Source: Buchnera aphidicola (Schlechtendalia peitan) (GTDB lineage Bacteria; Pseudomonadota; Gammaproteobacteria; Enterobacterales; Enterobacteriaceae). Taken from it: a stretch of 64,000 nucleotides of DNA. A model generated the notes under the pieces. The model worked only from the letters and a program-made list of their open reading frames with translations. It had not been told where the DNA came from and ran no database searches. A program made the translations under genes and the position numbers. This document shows positions 29,681 to 40,410 of this stretch, piece after piece (position 1 is the first letter of the stretch; each line of letters begins with the position of its first letter). The stretch covers positions 372,001 to 436,000 of the forward strand of contig CP140043.1 of the NCBI GenBank assembly GCA_039830055.1. Direction: 5' to 3'.

Positions 29681-32296
29681 TTAAATTTCTAACATACGAA
29701 AAGATTCAATTAAATCATTAATATGAATATCGTTATAGTTTTTTATTTTAATTCCACATTCTACTCCATTTCTTATTTCTTTAACATCTTCTTTAAATCT
29801 TTTTAAAGATTCTAATTCTCCTTCATAAATTACTTTATTTTGTCTTAATACTCTAATTAAATCATGCCGTTTTACAATACCTTCGATAACCATACATCCA
29901 GCTATATTACCAAAACTTGGAGATTTAAATATACTTCTTACTTCTGCCAACCCCGTAATTTCTTGTTTATATTTAGGAGATGTCATTCCAAGCATAGCAT
30001 TTTTAATTTCATCAATGATATGATATATTACTGAATAATATCGTAAATCTAAATTTTCTGATTCAATAATACGTTTTGCAGAAAAATCAGCTCTTACATT
30101 AAATCCTATAATTATAGCTTTTGAAGCAATAGCAAGAGATGCATCAGTTTCTGTAATACCTCCGACACCTTGTCCTATGAGTTTCACCACAACATTATTA
30201 TTAGATAATTTACTTAGAGAATCAGAAATAGCTTGTAATGAACCTTGAACATCAGCTTTTAAAATAATATTGAGAACTAAGGCATGATTATGTTTTTCTG
30301 TTTCAAAAATATTAGATAATTTAAATGCAGTTTTTTTAGATAACTTTTTTTCTCTAAATTTTGTTTGACGATACATTGCAACTTCTTTAGCTTTTTTTTC
30401 GTCACTAACAACAATAATCTTATCTCCAGCTATAGGAATTCCTGATAATCCTAATATTTCTACTGGAATAGAAGGACCAACAGACCTTATTTCTTTTCCC
30501 ATAGAGTTTTTTATAGCACGAATTTTACCATATTCTAATCCACATAATACAATGTCTCCTTTATTCAAAGTACCTTCTCGTATTAATATTGTAGCAATAG
30601 GTCCTTGACCTTTATCTAAAAATGATTCAATAACCAAACCTTCAGCCATACCTGTAATTGTTGTTTTTAATTCTAACATTTCAGCCTGTAATAAAATAAA
30701 TTTCAATAAATCATCTATACCTTTTCCTGTTTTAGCTGAAACATTAACAAAAATATTATCACCGCCCCATTCTTCTGTAACGATATTATATTTCATCAAT
30801 TCAGTTTTAATCTTTTCAGGCTCTGCATTTAACTTATCTATTTTATTAATTGCAATTAAGATTGGAGCTGATGCTGCTTGAGCATGCTGTATAGCTTCGA
30901 TAGTTTGCGGCTTTACTCCATCATCTGCAGCAACAACTAGTACCACTATGTCAGTAATTTGAGCTCCTCTTGATCTCATAGCAGTAAAAGCTGCATGTCC
31001 TGGGGTATCTAAAAATGTAATAACTTTATTGTTTACTTCAATATGATAAGCACCTATGTGTTGTGTTATTCCACCGGCTTCTTTAGAAGCAATATTAGTT
31101 AATCTAATATAATCTAATAACGACGTTTTACCATGATCTACGTGTCCCATTACAGTTACTATAGGAGGTCGAAATTGCAATTTTTTATTACTAACGTTTC
31201 GACATTTCATAATATCGTGTTCTAATTTATTTTCATGATAAATAAGAACTTTATGACCCATTTCTTCTGCTACTAGTTGAGCTATATCCTTATCTAAACT
31301 TTGGTTAATAGTAACAATATAACCTAATTTCATCATTTTTTTAATAACTTCAGAACTCTTTACAGCCATTTTATTTGCTAATTCATACACTGTAGTAAAA
31401 TTCTTAATAATTATATCTCTATTAATAACAGATGATGGTTTTTTAAAAACTTGCTGTAAAATACTATTATTAGATTGTTTACTACTTTTTTCTATATATG
31501 TAGAGTTTTTTAAATTCTCAGAATTAAATTTTTTATCAAAATAATTTTTATTTTTTTTATTATATGTATTTTTTACACTTTTATTATAACGTGATCGATT
31601 ATTATCTTTATTAGGTACACTGTGAATAAAACGATGAACATGAGATATCTGAGAAACGTTGTATCTATTACGATTCTCTATTACTGGTTGAATCCGATTT
31701 TCTTTTTTTTCTTTATTTTTTTTTCTACGACTAAAAGTAGAATTTTGCAAGTTTACATTACGTTTCAATTCTACTTTTTTAAAAGAAGCGTTATCATGTT
31801 CAATATTTTTTAATACAACATTATCTTTTTTTTTAATACTTTTAACATTTAAATTTTTATTTAAATTATTAGAAATATGACTATCTTGAGTAGTATTTTG
31901 GATAGAATAAATTGTGCTGTCATTTTTGTTTCCTAAATTAGATGATGGTTTACGGTAATTATTATTTAAACTAGAACTGGTGTTCTTAAAGATATTACGA
32001 GATACTTCATCATTATGTTTTATGTATGTTTTATGTTTTCTAATTTCAATATGAACATACTTGTTTTTTCCTCCTATACTAGATACATTCAAAGTACTAC
32101 GGGTTTTTCTTTTTAAAGTTAATGTATTATTTGAAATAGTACTAGCTCTTTTTAAATATTCTTCTAATGTTTTTTTTTCATCACGAGTAATATAATCATA
32201 TTTATTTTTTACAATTCCAGCTTGAATGCATATTTGTACCAATGTATTAATAGATATATTCATTTCTTTAGCTAATATATTTATATTTATTACCAT
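29681..32296 (-). CDS. infB: Translation initiation factor IF-2
   Basis: IF-2 is the GTPase that brings initiator tRNA to the 30S subunit. The protein has 871 residues (E. coli 890). After a short N-terminal IF2 helix domain there is a long, low-complexity linker rich in Asn, Lys and Ser (about 60-290). The GTPase domain carries GHVDHGKT near 383-390, DTPGHAAF and NKID. Domains II to IV follow, ending with the fMet-tRNA-binding part. The linker is the most diverged part and carries most of the A-rich codons. It is 20 bases after nusA. Confidence 0.97.
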   Translation of the reverse strand: MVININILAKEMNISINTLVQICIQAGIVKNKYDYITRDEKKTLEEYLKRASTISNNTLTLKRKTRSTLNVSSIGGKNKYVHIEIRKHKTYIKHNDEVSRNIFKNTSSSLNNNYRKPSSNLGNKNDSTIYSIQNTTQDSHISNNLNKNLNVKSIKKKDNVVLKNIEHDNASFKKVELKRNVNLQNSTFSRRKKNKEKKENRIQPVIENRNRYNVSQISHVHRFIHSVPNKDNNRSRYNKSVKNTYNKKNKNYFDKKFNSENLKNSTYIEKSSKQSNNSILQQVFKKPSSVINRDIIIKNFTTVYELANKMAVKSSEVIKKMMKLGYIVTINQSLDKDIAQLVAEEMGHKVLIYHENKLEHDIMKCRNVSNKKLQFRPPIVTVMGHVDHGKTSLLDYIRLTNIASKEAGGITQHIGAYHIEVNNKVITFLDTPGHAAFTAMRSRGAQITDIVVLVVAADDGVKPQTIEAIQHAQAASAPILIAINKIDKLNAEPEKIKTELMKYNIVTEEWGGDNIFVNVSAKTGKGIDDLLKFILLQAEMLELKTTITGMAEGLVIESFLDKGQGPIATILIREGTLNKGDIVLCGLEYGKIRAIKNSMGKEIRSVGPSIPVEILGLSGIPIAGDKIIVVSDEKKAKEVAMYRQTKFREKKLSKKTAFKLSNIFETEKHNHALVLNIILKADVQGSLQAISDSLSKLSNNNVVVKLIGQGVGGITETDASLAIASKAIIIGFNVRADFSAKRIIESENLDLRYYSVIYHIIDEIKNAMLGMTSPKYKQEITGLAEVRSIFKSPSFGNIAGCMVIEGIVKRHDLIRVLRQNKVIYEGELESLKRFKEDVKEIRNGVECGIKIKNYNDIHINDLIESFRMLEI

Positions 32297-32316
32297 AATT
32301 GCAATTATTCCTATTT

Positions 32317-33804
32317 TTATGTCTTTTCACCAAACCAACATATATTACGTGCTTCCATGATTAGAGCACCAGCTGTATTAGTATTGAGCTCTTCAATATC
32401 GACTAAATCATCCACTCCCTGATCAGCTAATTCTTCTAAGCTACAAATATCTTTATTTACTAATTTTTGAGCTATTATTGTATTCATCCCTTTTAAATTT
32501 AATAATTCTATTTTAGGTTTCTTGTTTTCTAAATTTTCTTTTTTTTCTTTCTCTATTTTTAATAAAGCTTTTTTTGCCTCTGAACGAACTAAAAAAGCTA
32601 ATTCTTCTTTAAAATTTTTTATATTGAGTAATTCATCAAATGGAACATATACTAATTCTTCTATTGAAGAAAATCCTTCTTTGATTAAAATATTTAAAAA
32701 TTTTTCATCAATTTCTAAATATTTTTTAAACATATTTAAAATTTTGTCAGCTTCTTTTTGATGTTTTAACTTTAAATCATCAATTGTCATAACATTAATT
32801 TCCCAACCGCTCAGTTGAGAAGCTAATCGAACATTTTGACCATTTCTTCCAATAGCTTGTGCTAAGTTATTTGGATTGACAGCAATGTCCATTGTATGGC
32901 TTTCTTCATCGACAACAATAGAAGAAACATCGGCAGGAGCCATTGAATTAATAACAAATTGAGCAGAATTATTGTCCCATAATACAACATCAATTCTTTC
33001 ACCACACAATTCATTAGATACTGCCTGTACGCGGGCACCTCTCATACCTACACATGCACCAACTGGATCAATTCTTTTATCGTTACTTTTTACTGCTATT
33101 TTAGATCTTGATCCTGGATCACGTGCAGCTGCTTTTATTTCAATAATTTCTTCTCCTATTTCTGGCACTTCAATTTTAAATAATTCAATTAACATTTCAG
33201 GCTTAGATCTACTAACAAATAATTGTGCACCTCGTACTTCTGGACGAATTGCGTATAAAACACCTCTGATACGATCTCCTAATCTGACATTTTCTCGAGG
33301 TAACATCTCTTCTTTTAAAATTAGTGCTTCAGCATTATTTCCTAAATCTAGAAGAATACTATCTCTGCTATTTTTTTTTACTATTCCTGTTACAATTTCA
33401 CCAAAATGATTTCTAAATTGATTAACTATCATTGCTCTTTCAGCTTCTCTTACTTTTTGAACAATGACTTGTTTTGCTGTTTGAGTAGTAATTCTATCAA
33501 AAGTAACTGATTGTATCTCATCTTCTATATAATCATTAACTTTTATTAAATTGTTATCGTATTGAGCAGCTTCAAATGTAATTTCTTTAGTAGGATGTAA
33601 AACTTCACAAACAACCAACCAACGACGAAATGTTTTAAAACTTCCATTTTTTCGATTAATTTTTACTTGAATATCAACGTCTTGATTATATTTCTTTTTA
33701 GTTGCTATTGCTAATGCACTTTCTAACGCTTCAAAAATTTTTTCGCGGGGTAGAGATTTTTCATTAGAAACAGCTTCCACAACAGCTAAGATTTCTTTAT
33801 TCAT
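32317..33804 (-). CDS. nusA: Transcription termination/antitermination factor NusA
   Basis: NusA binds RNA polymerase and modulates pausing, termination and antitermination. The 495 residues equal E. coli NusA in length: an N-terminal polymerase-binding domain, an S1 domain (about 135-200), two KH domains (with [14 protein letters not shown] and [13 protein letters not shown]) and two C-terminal acidic repeats with helix-hairpin-helix character ([14 protein letters not shown]). In E. coli rimP precedes nusA; it is missing here. Confidence 0.97.
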   Translation of the reverse strand: MNKEILAVVEAVSNEKSLPREKIFEALESALAIATKKKYNQDVDIQVKINRKNGSFKTFRRWLVVCEVLHPTKEITFEAAQYDNNLIKVNDYIEDEIQSVTFDRITTQTAKQVIVQKVREAERAMIVNQFRNHFGEIVTGIVKKNSRDSILLDLGNNAEALILKEEMLPRENVRLGDRIRGVLYAIRPEVRGAQLFVSRSKPEMLIELFKIEVPEIGEEIIEIKAAARDPGSRSKIAVKSNDKRIDPVGACVGMRGARVQAVSNELCGERIDVVLWDNNSAQFVINSMAPADVSSIVVDEESHTMDIAVNPNNLAQAIGRNGQNVRLASQLSGWEINVMTIDDLKLKHQKEADKILNMFKKYLEIDEKFLNILIKEGFSSIEELVYVPFDELLNIKNFKEELAFLVRSEAKKALLKIEKEKKENLENKKPKIELLNLKGMNTIIAQKLVNKDICSLEELADQGVDDLVDIEELNTNTAGALIMEARNICWFGEKT

Positions 33805-33914
33805 CTTAGTTTACCTCAATTCATAGAATAATATTGTGGAATTATAAATATCTTATTATAAATTTTTAAAAATAGAAACATATTCCATTATTTTGAATGC
33901 TATTAATGTCTGCA

Positions 33915-33942
33915 ATAATATGTACTATACAATTTATAACAA
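33915..33942 (-). promoter_or_regulatory. Possible sigma-70 promoter for nusA
   Basis: On the minus strand TTGTTA (33942-33937) and TATTAT (33920-33915) are 16 bases apart, about 110 bases upstream of the nusA start and after the palindrome that follows tRNA-Leu. In a genome this AT-rich such pairs can arise by chance. Confidence 0.3.
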
Positions 33943-34001
33943 GTATTAATGTAAAAAATTTTAAAATATTTTTTGAATTTTTTTTAAACTTTTAATAATT
34001 C

Positions 34002-34116
34002 ATCTATATTTATTTTTTAATCATTGTTTTAATTTTATTATAATAAAATCCCCGAAAGTAAATCGGGGATTTTATTATAATAAAATTAAAACAATGATTA
34101 AAAAATAAATATAGAT
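34002..34116. repeat. Perfect 54-bp inverted repeat, likely terminator of secG-tRNA-Leu
   Basis: The arms 34002-34055 and 34063-34116 are exact reverse complements over 54 bases, with a seven-base loop AAGTAAA. The inner eight pairs are GC-rich (ATCCCCGA with TCGGGGAT) and the rest is AT-rich. The right arm ends one base before the last base of tRNA-Leu(GAG), so the tRNA transcript runs straight into the hairpin. The inner stem followed by an AU-rich stretch looks like a terminator; the length and perfection go far beyond what termination needs. Confidence 0.9.
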
Positions 34117-34201
34117 TACCGAGGACGGGATTTGAACCCGTATGCTCAATAAAAGCACTATCCCCTCAAGATAGCGTGTCTACCATTTTCACCACCTCGG
34201 C
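34117..34201 (-). tRNA. tRNA-Leu(GAG)
   Basis: A full class II tRNA is visible on the minus strand: acceptor GCCGAGG with CCTCGGT (a G1-U72 pair, as in E. coli tRNA-Leu GAG), anticodon stem CTATC/GATAG with loop TTGAGGG (anticodon GAG), a long variable arm and a T-arm CGGGT-TCAAATC-CCG. The discriminator is A and no CCA is encoded. It lies 38 bases after secG, as in E. coli, and is probably cotranscribed with it. Confidence 0.96.
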
Positions 34202-34239
34202 TAAAATACTTACTTTAAAAACACATGTTAAAAAATAAT

Positions 34240-34476
34240 TTAAAATATATTATTATAATTAATATTGCAAATTATTAAACTGATTAAAAAAAACAAACAA
34301 GCTAATACACTAATAATTCTTGTTGATACATTGTTATTATAATATGTTATCATTTGTTTCGATTTTTCTAAACCGAAATTAATGTTTGAATCATTACTTT
34401 CTTCATTTTGTATCATAATAAAAAATATTAGAAAAATAGAAACCACAATAAACAATCCTAAAAAACAATTGTACAT
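34240..34476 (-). CDS. secG: Protein translocase subunit SecG
   Basis: SecG is the small SecYEG channel subunit. With the start at 34476 (GGAG seven bases upstream) the protein has 78 residues and begins at the same place as E. coli SecG. It has two hydrophobic helices (about 4-24 and 51-70) separated by a polar loop that contains a short SecG-like FGLEKS. The C-terminal periplasmic or cytoplasmic tail of the E. coli protein (110 residues) is missing. A longer frame from 34503 is possible but not supported by a ribosome binding site. Confidence 0.9.
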   Translation of the reverse strand: MYNCFLGLFIVVSIFLIFFIMIQNEESNDSNINFGLEKSKQMITYYNNNVSTRIISVLACLFFLISLIICNINYNNIF

Positions 34477-34615
34477 GTAATAACTCCAAATTATTGAAAA
34501 CAATATCTATAATTAAAATTACAATTTAAAATATAAAAAGTAAATAACAAAACTTTTATAAAAAATTTTAAATGTACAATATAAAAATTGTACTAAAAAA
34601 TATTGTAAAACAACT

Positions 34616-35938
34616 TTATAGATTTTTAAACTTGTTAGAAATAAATGTAACTACATTACTATTCTTATGTTCTACTATAACTCTAAAACAAGACTCTGTT
34701 CCAGATTTTCTTAATAATATTTTTCCAAATTTTCCTAACATATTTTTATATTTTAAAAAAGTGTATTGTATTTTTTTATACTTATAAATACTATTTTTGT
34801 TTGAAAAATTTATATTCACTATTTCTTGAGGAAATAATTTTATACCAGAATACAATTGAAATAAGCTACTATGAGTGGCTATCATAACTTTTATAATTTG
34901 CAAACTAGTAATAACTCCATCACAAATAGATGATTTATTCATCATAATAACATGACCTGAACTTTCTGCACCCAATGTCCAATTTTTTTCTTTTAATTTT
35001 TTAATTATATTTTTATCTCCTACTTTAGTTTTAATAAAAGGAATACCTAACTTCTTTAAAGCTATTAATAATCCATTATTGCTCATAACCGTACCAACTA
35101 CACCTTCTTGTTTATTTTTTCGATACAAATAAAATTTTGCTAAAATATATAAAATATGATCACCATTTACTGTATTTCCAAAATGGTCAATCATAATAAT
35201 ACGATCTCCATCACCATCAAAGGCCAAACCAATATCTGCTTTTTTAGATAGCACTAATCTTTTTAAATGTTCAATATCTACTACTCCACAATTTTTATTA
35301 ATATTATATCCATTTGGAGAAGTAGCTGTCACAATTAGATTTGCTCCAAAATCTCTAAAAATTTTAGGTGCAATTTTATAAGTAGAACCATTAGCACAAT
35401 CCAATACTATTTTAAAATTCCTTAAACTAAAATTTGATGGCAAAGTAGATTTACAAAAGTTAATATATTTTTTATGGGCAAAAGAAATTTTTTTAATTTC
35501 AGAAAAATGAGTAGTATATTTATGAAACATGGGTTTGTCTAATTCTTTTTCAATTCTTTTTTCTAAAATAGATGATGCTTTCTTTCCTCCTTTTACAAAA
35601 AGCTTTATGCCATTATCCCAAAATAAATTATGCGATGCTGATATTACTATTCCTACTTCTAAATTTAACGATCGTGTTAAATATCCAATAGCCGGGGTAG
35701 AAATTATACCTACAGACATTACGAGAACTCCAGAAGCAGATAAACCAGAATTTAACGCTAATTCTAACATATAACTAGAAATACGAGTATCTGTTCCGAC
35801 TATTACTCTTTTAAAACTATTTTTAAATAGCAATCTTCCTATAATAACTCCAAATTTAAAAAAAAAACTAGGCGTTATTGGAAATATACTTACTCTCCCG
35901 CGAATACCATCTGTTCCAAAATATTTTGTAACACTCAA
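34616..35938 (-). CDS. glmM: Phosphoglucosamine mutase
   Basis: GlmM converts glucosamine 6-phosphate to glucosamine 1-phosphate for peptidoglycan and LPS precursors. The protein has 440 residues (E. coli 445). The phosphoserine is exactly Ser102 in ISASHN; the metal loop is DGDGDRI, the sugar loop GAESSGH and the phosphate-binding loop RKSGTES. Position 105, nearly always Pro in this family, is Leu here. The gene order secG-glmM-ftsH follows E. coli with folP missing. Confidence 0.96.
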   Translation of the reverse strand: MSVTKYFGTDGIRGRVSIFPITPSFFFKFGVIIGRLLFKNSFKRVIVGTDTRISSYMLELALNSGLSASGVLVMSVGIISTPAIGYLTRSLNLEVGIVISASHNLFWDNGIKLFVKGGKKASSILEKRIEKELDKPMFHKYTTHFSEIKKISFAHKKYINFCKSTLPSNFSLRNFKIVLDCANGSTYKIAPKIFRDFGANLIVTATSPNGYNINKNCGVVDIEHLKRLVLSKKADIGLAFDGDGDRIIMIDHFGNTVNGDHILYILAKFYLYRKNKQEGVVGTVMSNNGLLIALKKLGIPFIKTKVGDKNIIKKLKEKNWTLGAESSGHVIMMNKSSICDGVITSLQIIKVMIATHSSLFQLYSGIKLFPQEIVNINFSNKNSIYKYKKIQYTFLKYKNMLGKFGKILLRKSGTESCFRVIVEHKNSNVVTFISNKFKNL

Positions 35939-36317
35939 TTTATTATCCTTCTAAATACGTAAATACTTAAACTAATATAACAAAAAATGTAAAACATGAA
36001 AATTTAGTATTATACAAAAACCACTAACTAACATTAATAAATATTCATCTATAGCAATAGATACTACATATAAAATGTAAATATATGCGTAATCACTATT
36101 CAATTAAAAATTATATAATGTCATTATACTCATCATAAGCTATCTCTTAATATTAACGTTTAAGAGATAGCAATATTTAAAAATATCCATATTACAAATA
36201 ATTTTTTTATATTTAATTTATGTTTAAATAAAAAATTCAATGATGTATGACATTAAACTTATATAAATTTAACTATTTAAAATTAAACATAGCATACAAT
36301 TAAAATTATAAATTAAA
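35939..36317. other. Intergenic region glmM/ftsH, site of missing folP
   Basis: This 379-base gap lies where E. coli has folP. It contains no reading frame that I can support. Its one structure is a 12-bp hairpin at 36139-36171, listed separately. Confidence 0.5.
36139..36171 (-). terminator. Hairpin downstream of ftsH
   Basis: GCTATCTCTTAA (36139-36150) pairs perfectly with TTAAGAGATAGC (36160-36171) around a nine-base loop, about 150 bases after the ftsH stop. No U tract follows on the minus strand. Confidence 0.55.
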
Positions 36318-38156
36318 TCAATTATTGTTTTCACACCATCCATCAGGAATTCGAACCGTTTTTCTTTCCATTAAATCATTTATTTGACGAGAATCAATTG
36401 TTTCATATTTCATTAACGCATCCTTCATAGCATGAAGAATATCTAAATTTTCATTTAATATTTTTTGCGCTCGTTGATAATTTTTTTCGATTAACAACTT
36501 TACTTCTTCATCGATAATTCTTGCTGTTTCATCCGACATATGTTTGGACTTTGCTACGGTTCTTCCTAAAAAAATTTCACCTTCTTCTTCGACATATAAA
36601 AGAGGTCCTAATTTTTTTGAAAATCCCCATTGTGTTACCATATTTCTAGCTAAATTAGTTGCAACTTTTATATCATTAAAAGCGCCAGTAGATACGTTAT
36701 TAGGTCCATAAATAATTTCTTCTGCTAATCTTCCTCCATATAATGTTGATATCTGACTTTCTAATTTATTTTTACTAATACTCAATACATCGTCTTCTGG
36801 TAAGAAAAAAGTTACCCCTAATGCTCTTCCTCTCGGAATAATAGTTACCTTATGAGCAGGATCGTGTTCTGGAACTAATCTTCCTACAATAACATGCCCT
36901 GCTTCATGATATGCTGTAGACTCCTTTTGCTTATCCGTTATTACCATAGAACGTCTTTCAGTACCCATAATAATTTTATCTTTTGCTCTTTCAAAATCAA
37001 ACATAGATACAACTTGACGATCAGTACGAGCTGCAAATAATGCTGCTTCATTAACTAAATTAGCTAAATCTGCTCCAGAAAATCCAGGAGTCCCACGAGC
37101 TATAATCATAGGATCTACATCTTTTGATAAAGGAACTTTTTTCATATGAACTTTGATAATCTGTTCACGTCCTCTAATATCAGGTAATGCAACAAAAATT
37201 TGACGATCAAATCTTCCAGGCCTTAATAAAGCAGGATCTAAAACATCTGGGCGATTAGTAGCAGCAATAAGAATAATTCCTTCATTACCATCAAAACCAT
37301 CCATTTCTACTAACATTTGATTTAACGTTTGTTCGCGTTCATCATGTCCACCACCAAGTCCTGCTCCTCTCTGACGACCTACAGCATCAATTTCATCGAT
37401 AAAAATAATACATGGTGCAGATTTTCTCGAATGTTCAAACATATCACGTACTCTTGATGCTCCTACTCCAACAAACATTTCTACAAAATCCGATCCAGAA
37501 ATAGTAAAAAAAGGAACTTTAGCTTCACCAGCAATAGCCTTAGCTAAAAGAGTTTTTCCTGTTCCAGGTGGGCCTACCATCAAAACGCCTTTTGGAATTT
37601 TTCCTCCTAATTTTTGAAATCTACTGGGTTCTCTAAGATAATCTACTAATTCTTTTACTTCAGATTTAGCTTCATCGCAACCAGCTACATCAGCAAATGT
37701 AATTTCTATTTGATCTTCAGACAACATTCTAGCTTTGCTCTTTCCAAATAACATAGCGCCCTTTCCACCACCAATTTGCATTTGTCTCATAAAAAAAATC
37801 CAAACTCCAATTAATAGCAACATAGGAAACCACGAAATAAAAATAGAAGTTAACAAACTAGGTTCTTCTTGTATTTCTCCTATTACTTTTATATTTTTAA
37901 CTAATAAAGTATCAAGCAATTTAGGATCATGAATAGGAATATAGGTTATATATCTATTATTATCTTTTCGTATTACATTAATTTCACGTCCGTTAATATA
38001 CGTTTCTCGAATCTGATCTTGATTTACTTCTGATAAAAAAGTAGAATAATCTACTTTTTGATAATTAATATTATTAGCATTAAAATTTTGAAAAATAGAC
38101 ATTAATACGACTGCAATCACTAACCAAAGAATTAAGTTCTTAGCCATATCGCTCAA
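36318..38156 (-). CDS. ftsH: ATP-dependent zinc metalloprotease FtsH
   Basis: FtsH is the hexameric inner-membrane AAA+ protease that degrades misfolded membrane proteins and LpxC in E. coli. The 612 residues hold two N-terminal membrane segments (about 7-24 and 100-122), an AAA+ domain with Walker A GPPGTGKT near 195, Walker B FIDEIDA, and the zinc motif HEAGH near 417. It ends about 30 residues before E. coli FtsH (644), missing only the flexible tail. A TTG at 38156 is eight bases from GAGG; the ATG at 38147 gives the usual MAKNLILW start. Either is possible. rlmE lies upstream, as in E. coli. Confidence 0.97.
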   Translation of the reverse strand: MSDMAKNLILWLVIAVVLMSIFQNFNANNINYQKVDYSTFLSEVNQDQIRETYINGREINVIRKDNNRYITYIPIHDPKLLDTLLVKNIKVIGEIQEEPSLLTSIFISWFPMLLLIGVWIFFMRQMQIGGGKGAMLFGKSKARMLSEDQIEITFADVAGCDEAKSEVKELVDYLREPSRFQKLGGKIPKGVLMVGPPGTGKTLLAKAIAGEAKVPFFTISGSDFVEMFVGVGASRVRDMFEHSRKSAPCIIFIDEIDAVGRQRGAGLGGGHDEREQTLNQMLVEMDGFDGNEGIILIAATNRPDVLDPALLRPGRFDRQIFVALPDIRGREQIIKVHMKKVPLSKDVDPMIIARGTPGFSGADLANLVNEAALFAARTDRQVVSMFDFERAKDKIIMGTERRSMVITDKQKESTAYHEAGHVIVGRLVPEHDPAHKVTIIPRGRALGVTFFLPEDDVLSISKNKLESQISTLYGGRLAEEIIYGPNNVSTGAFNDIKVATNLARNMVTQWGFSKKLGPLLYVEEEGEIFLGRTVAKSKHMSDETARIIDEEVKLLIEKNYQRAQKILNENLDILHAMKDALMKYETIDSRQINDLMERKTVRIPDGWCENNN

Positions 38157-38204
38157 GAGATTAACCTCACAATTTACAACTATTAAACAAACAATATAAA
38201 ATTA

Positions 38205-38828
38205 TTATTTTGTTCGCCCTGATGCTATAATATATACTTCTTTAGAACAAGTTCGAGAAGCATTTGGTTTAAAAATTTTAACTTGAATAAAACATGTTCG
38301 TATTTCTTCAACTAACGCATTAAATTGTTCTCCATAAAACGATTTAACTACCAATTTTCCATGATTACATAATACTTTCATAGATATCTTAAAAGCTAAT
38401 CTACTTAACTCCAAAGAACGAGGATGATCGATACAATGAGAGCCACTCATATTTGGAGCCATATCTGACATAACTAAATCTACTTTTACTTGTACAAAAG
38501 ATAATAAAAAATTTAAAAATACTGAATTTCTCACATCTCCCTGAAAAAAAGAAACATTTTTAATTGGTAACATAGGTAATATGTCACAAGCTATAATACG
38601 TCCTGATTTTCCTATATGCTTACTAGCATATTCAGACCAACTTCCAGGAGAGGACCCGAGATCGATAACAGTCATACCTGAATTAAGTAATTTATTTCTT
38701 TTATTTATATCATCCAACTTAAAATAAGCCCTAGAACGAACACTTTTTTTATAAGCCAAAATTACGTATTGGTCTCGAACATGTCGTTTTAACCATTTTT
38801 TAGAACTCGAAGAACGGACTTTAGACAC
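38205..38828 (-). CDS. rlmE: 23S rRNA 2'-O-ribose U2552 methyltransferase RlmE
   Basis: RlmE (FtsJ) methylates U2552 of 23S rRNA late in large-subunit assembly. The SAM motif reads DLGSSPGSWSEY. The K-D-K-E tetrad is visible in SRAYFKLDDI, DMAPNMSG, LVVKSFYGE and EVYIIASG. A GTG at 38828 gives 207 residues (E. coli 209) with an N terminus matching E. coli in length; the longer frame from 38873 adds a hydrophobic stretch foreign to the family. It lies 48 bases upstream of ftsH, as in E. coli. Confidence 0.94.
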   Translation of the reverse strand: MSKVRSSSSKKWLKRHVRDQYVILAYKKSVRSRAYFKLDDINKRNKLLNSGMTVIDLGSSPGSWSEYASKHIGKSGRIIACDILPMLPIKNVSFFQGDVRNSVFLNFLLSFVQVKVDLVMSDMAPNMSGSHCIDHPRSLELSRLAFKISMKVLCNHGKLVVKSFYGEQFNALVEEIRTCFIQVKIFKPNASRTCSKEVYIIASGRTK

Positions 38829-39123
38829 CAATAAATACCACGCTTGAAATATTAATTTTAAAAATAACGACACAAATAGATAACTTAAATATAATAATAA
38901 TTATACAATATTTATACATTTTTAGAATATCTTAATGTAAATAGATATAAAATACGATTAAAATATACTATAAAATTTTAAAATTAACTGTACAATTAAA
39001 GTATTTTGTTAAACACTTATATTATTAATCTTATAAATAATAATATTATACTAAAAAAATTTTCTTCAATAATTTAAAACTTATCTTATAAATATAAGCA
39101 TTAATTACAATACACGAAAATTA

Positions 39124-39159
39124 ATCAGTAAAAAATCATAACTAATATTTTTTACTGAT
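39124..39159 (-). terminator. Hairpin at the end of greA
   Basis: A 13-bp perfect stem, 39124-39136 with 39147-39159, has a ten-base loop and overlaps the greA stop codon. The arms are ATCAGTAAAAAAT and ATTTTTTACTGAT. Confidence 0.55.
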
Positions 39160-39631
39160 ACTCAACATTTAAAATTTCGTATTTTATGTTCCCAGATGGC
39201 GTTTTAATGATCGCAATATCACTGATTTTTTTTCCAATTAATCCTCGAGACATAGGAGAATTAATAGAGATTAAATTTAATTTAAAATTTGATTCATCGT
39301 CACCTACAATTTGATAAGTAACTACTTTATTAGTATCTAAATTACGTATAGTAACTGTCGATCCAAATACAATAACTCCGCAATTTTTCATACGCGTAAT
39401 ATCAATTATTTGAACTTTTGACAATTTTAACTCAATTTCTTTTATTCTTCCTTCACAAAAACTTTGCTCTTCTTTCGCTGCATGATATTCCGCATTTTCT
39501 TTTAAATCACCATGTTGGCGAGCTTCTATTATAGACGCTATAATTTTTGGTCTCTTTTCTTGTTTAAGAACTTCAAGTTCTTTTCGAAGCTTTTCAACGC
39601 CTAATAATGTCATTGGAATTCGATCATTCAT
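39152..39631 (-). CDS. greA: Transcription elongation factor GreA
   Basis: GreA rescues backtracked RNA polymerase by stimulating cleavage of the nascent RNA. The protein has 159 residues (E. coli 158). The N-terminal coiled coil carries the acidic tip in [18 protein letters not shown]; the C-terminal globular domain has [10 protein letters not shown] and [11 protein letters not shown]. It diverges from ibaG, and its 3' end lies in a hairpin. Confidence 0.97.
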   Translation of the reverse strand: MNDRIPMTLLGVEKLRKELEVLKQEKRPKIIASIIEARQHGDLKENAEYHAAKEEQSFCEGRIKEIELKLSKVQIIDITRMKNCGVIVFGSTVTIRNLDTNKVVTYQIVGDDESNFKLNLISINSPMSRGLIGKKISDIAIIKTPSGNIKYEILNVEYQ

Positions 39632-40152
39632 ATTTATATCCCATAAACATACTATTAATTACAATAAAATATAAAATTTTAATTAATACTAACTATAATA
39701 AAACTTATACAAGTATTTTTATTATGTAGAAATCTATCTAAAATTATTATAAAAAATACTAAATAATAATAATTACATTAAAATTAATTTATAATAATAA
39801 TTTTTATAAATCTCATTGATAAAATATAATATAAATATTCTATAAAGTTATTGCAGAAATTTTGATCATTAATTGAAATAATATCCACATTACACATTGC
39901 ACAAACATACAAAACATCATTAATAAAACCAAACAAATATAAAATTACTTTCTAATGCAAAATATCCATATATTTTATAAATTTCTAAAAAATTCTATTA
40001 TATTCAAAAAAAAACTTTAATACTCATTAAAAACAAAAATATTACAAATATTGTTCTCTCAAATATATTTGAATGTTGTTAAAAATAGAGATGTATTCAC
40101 TAGTTGTGTTCTGATATTATGTATATAATGTAATTTTAATAAAATTAAACTT
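39632..40152. other. Divergent intergenic region greA/ibaG
   Basis: These 521 bases carry no gene that I can support. In E. coli the mla genes precede ibaG; none is recognisable here. The sequence is A- and T-rich throughout, with no structured element that I can defend. Confidence 0.4.
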
Positions 40153-40410
40153 ATGATTGCAAAAAAAATTGAACATTTATTAAAAAACTCTCTATCCTTA
40201 AACACAGTTAAAGTTATAGGAGACAATCATCATATTGAAATCATAGCTATTGATGACATTTTTTATAATAAAAATGAAGTAGACAAACAAAAAATGATAT
40301 ATTCAGAATTAATGGACTATATTTCAAAAAAAATAATTCATTCCATTTCAATAAAAACATACTCCTTAAAAGAATGGAATAATAAAAAACTATCATTAAC
40401 CAATACATGA
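40153..40410 (+). CDS. ibaG: BolA-family protein IbaG
   Basis: IbaG is a small BolA-like protein that works with monothiol glutaredoxin Grx4 and iron-sulfur clusters in E. coli. The protein has 85 residues (E. coli 84). The BolA fold is seen in VKVIGDNHHIEIIAID and the C-terminal SIKTYSLKEWN. Its stop overlaps the murA start in ATGA, giving translational coupling as in E. coli. Confidence 0.92.
   Translation: MIAKKIEHLLKNSLSLNTVKVIGDNHHIEIIAIDDIFYNKNEVDKQKMIYSELMDYISKKIIHSISIKTYSLKEWNNKKLSLTNT

Noticed and set aside
32972..33409. 145-codon plus-strand frame opposite nusA
   Set aside because: It is antisense to the conserved S1 and KH coding region of nusA; its amino acid pattern follows the codon bias of the opposite strand.
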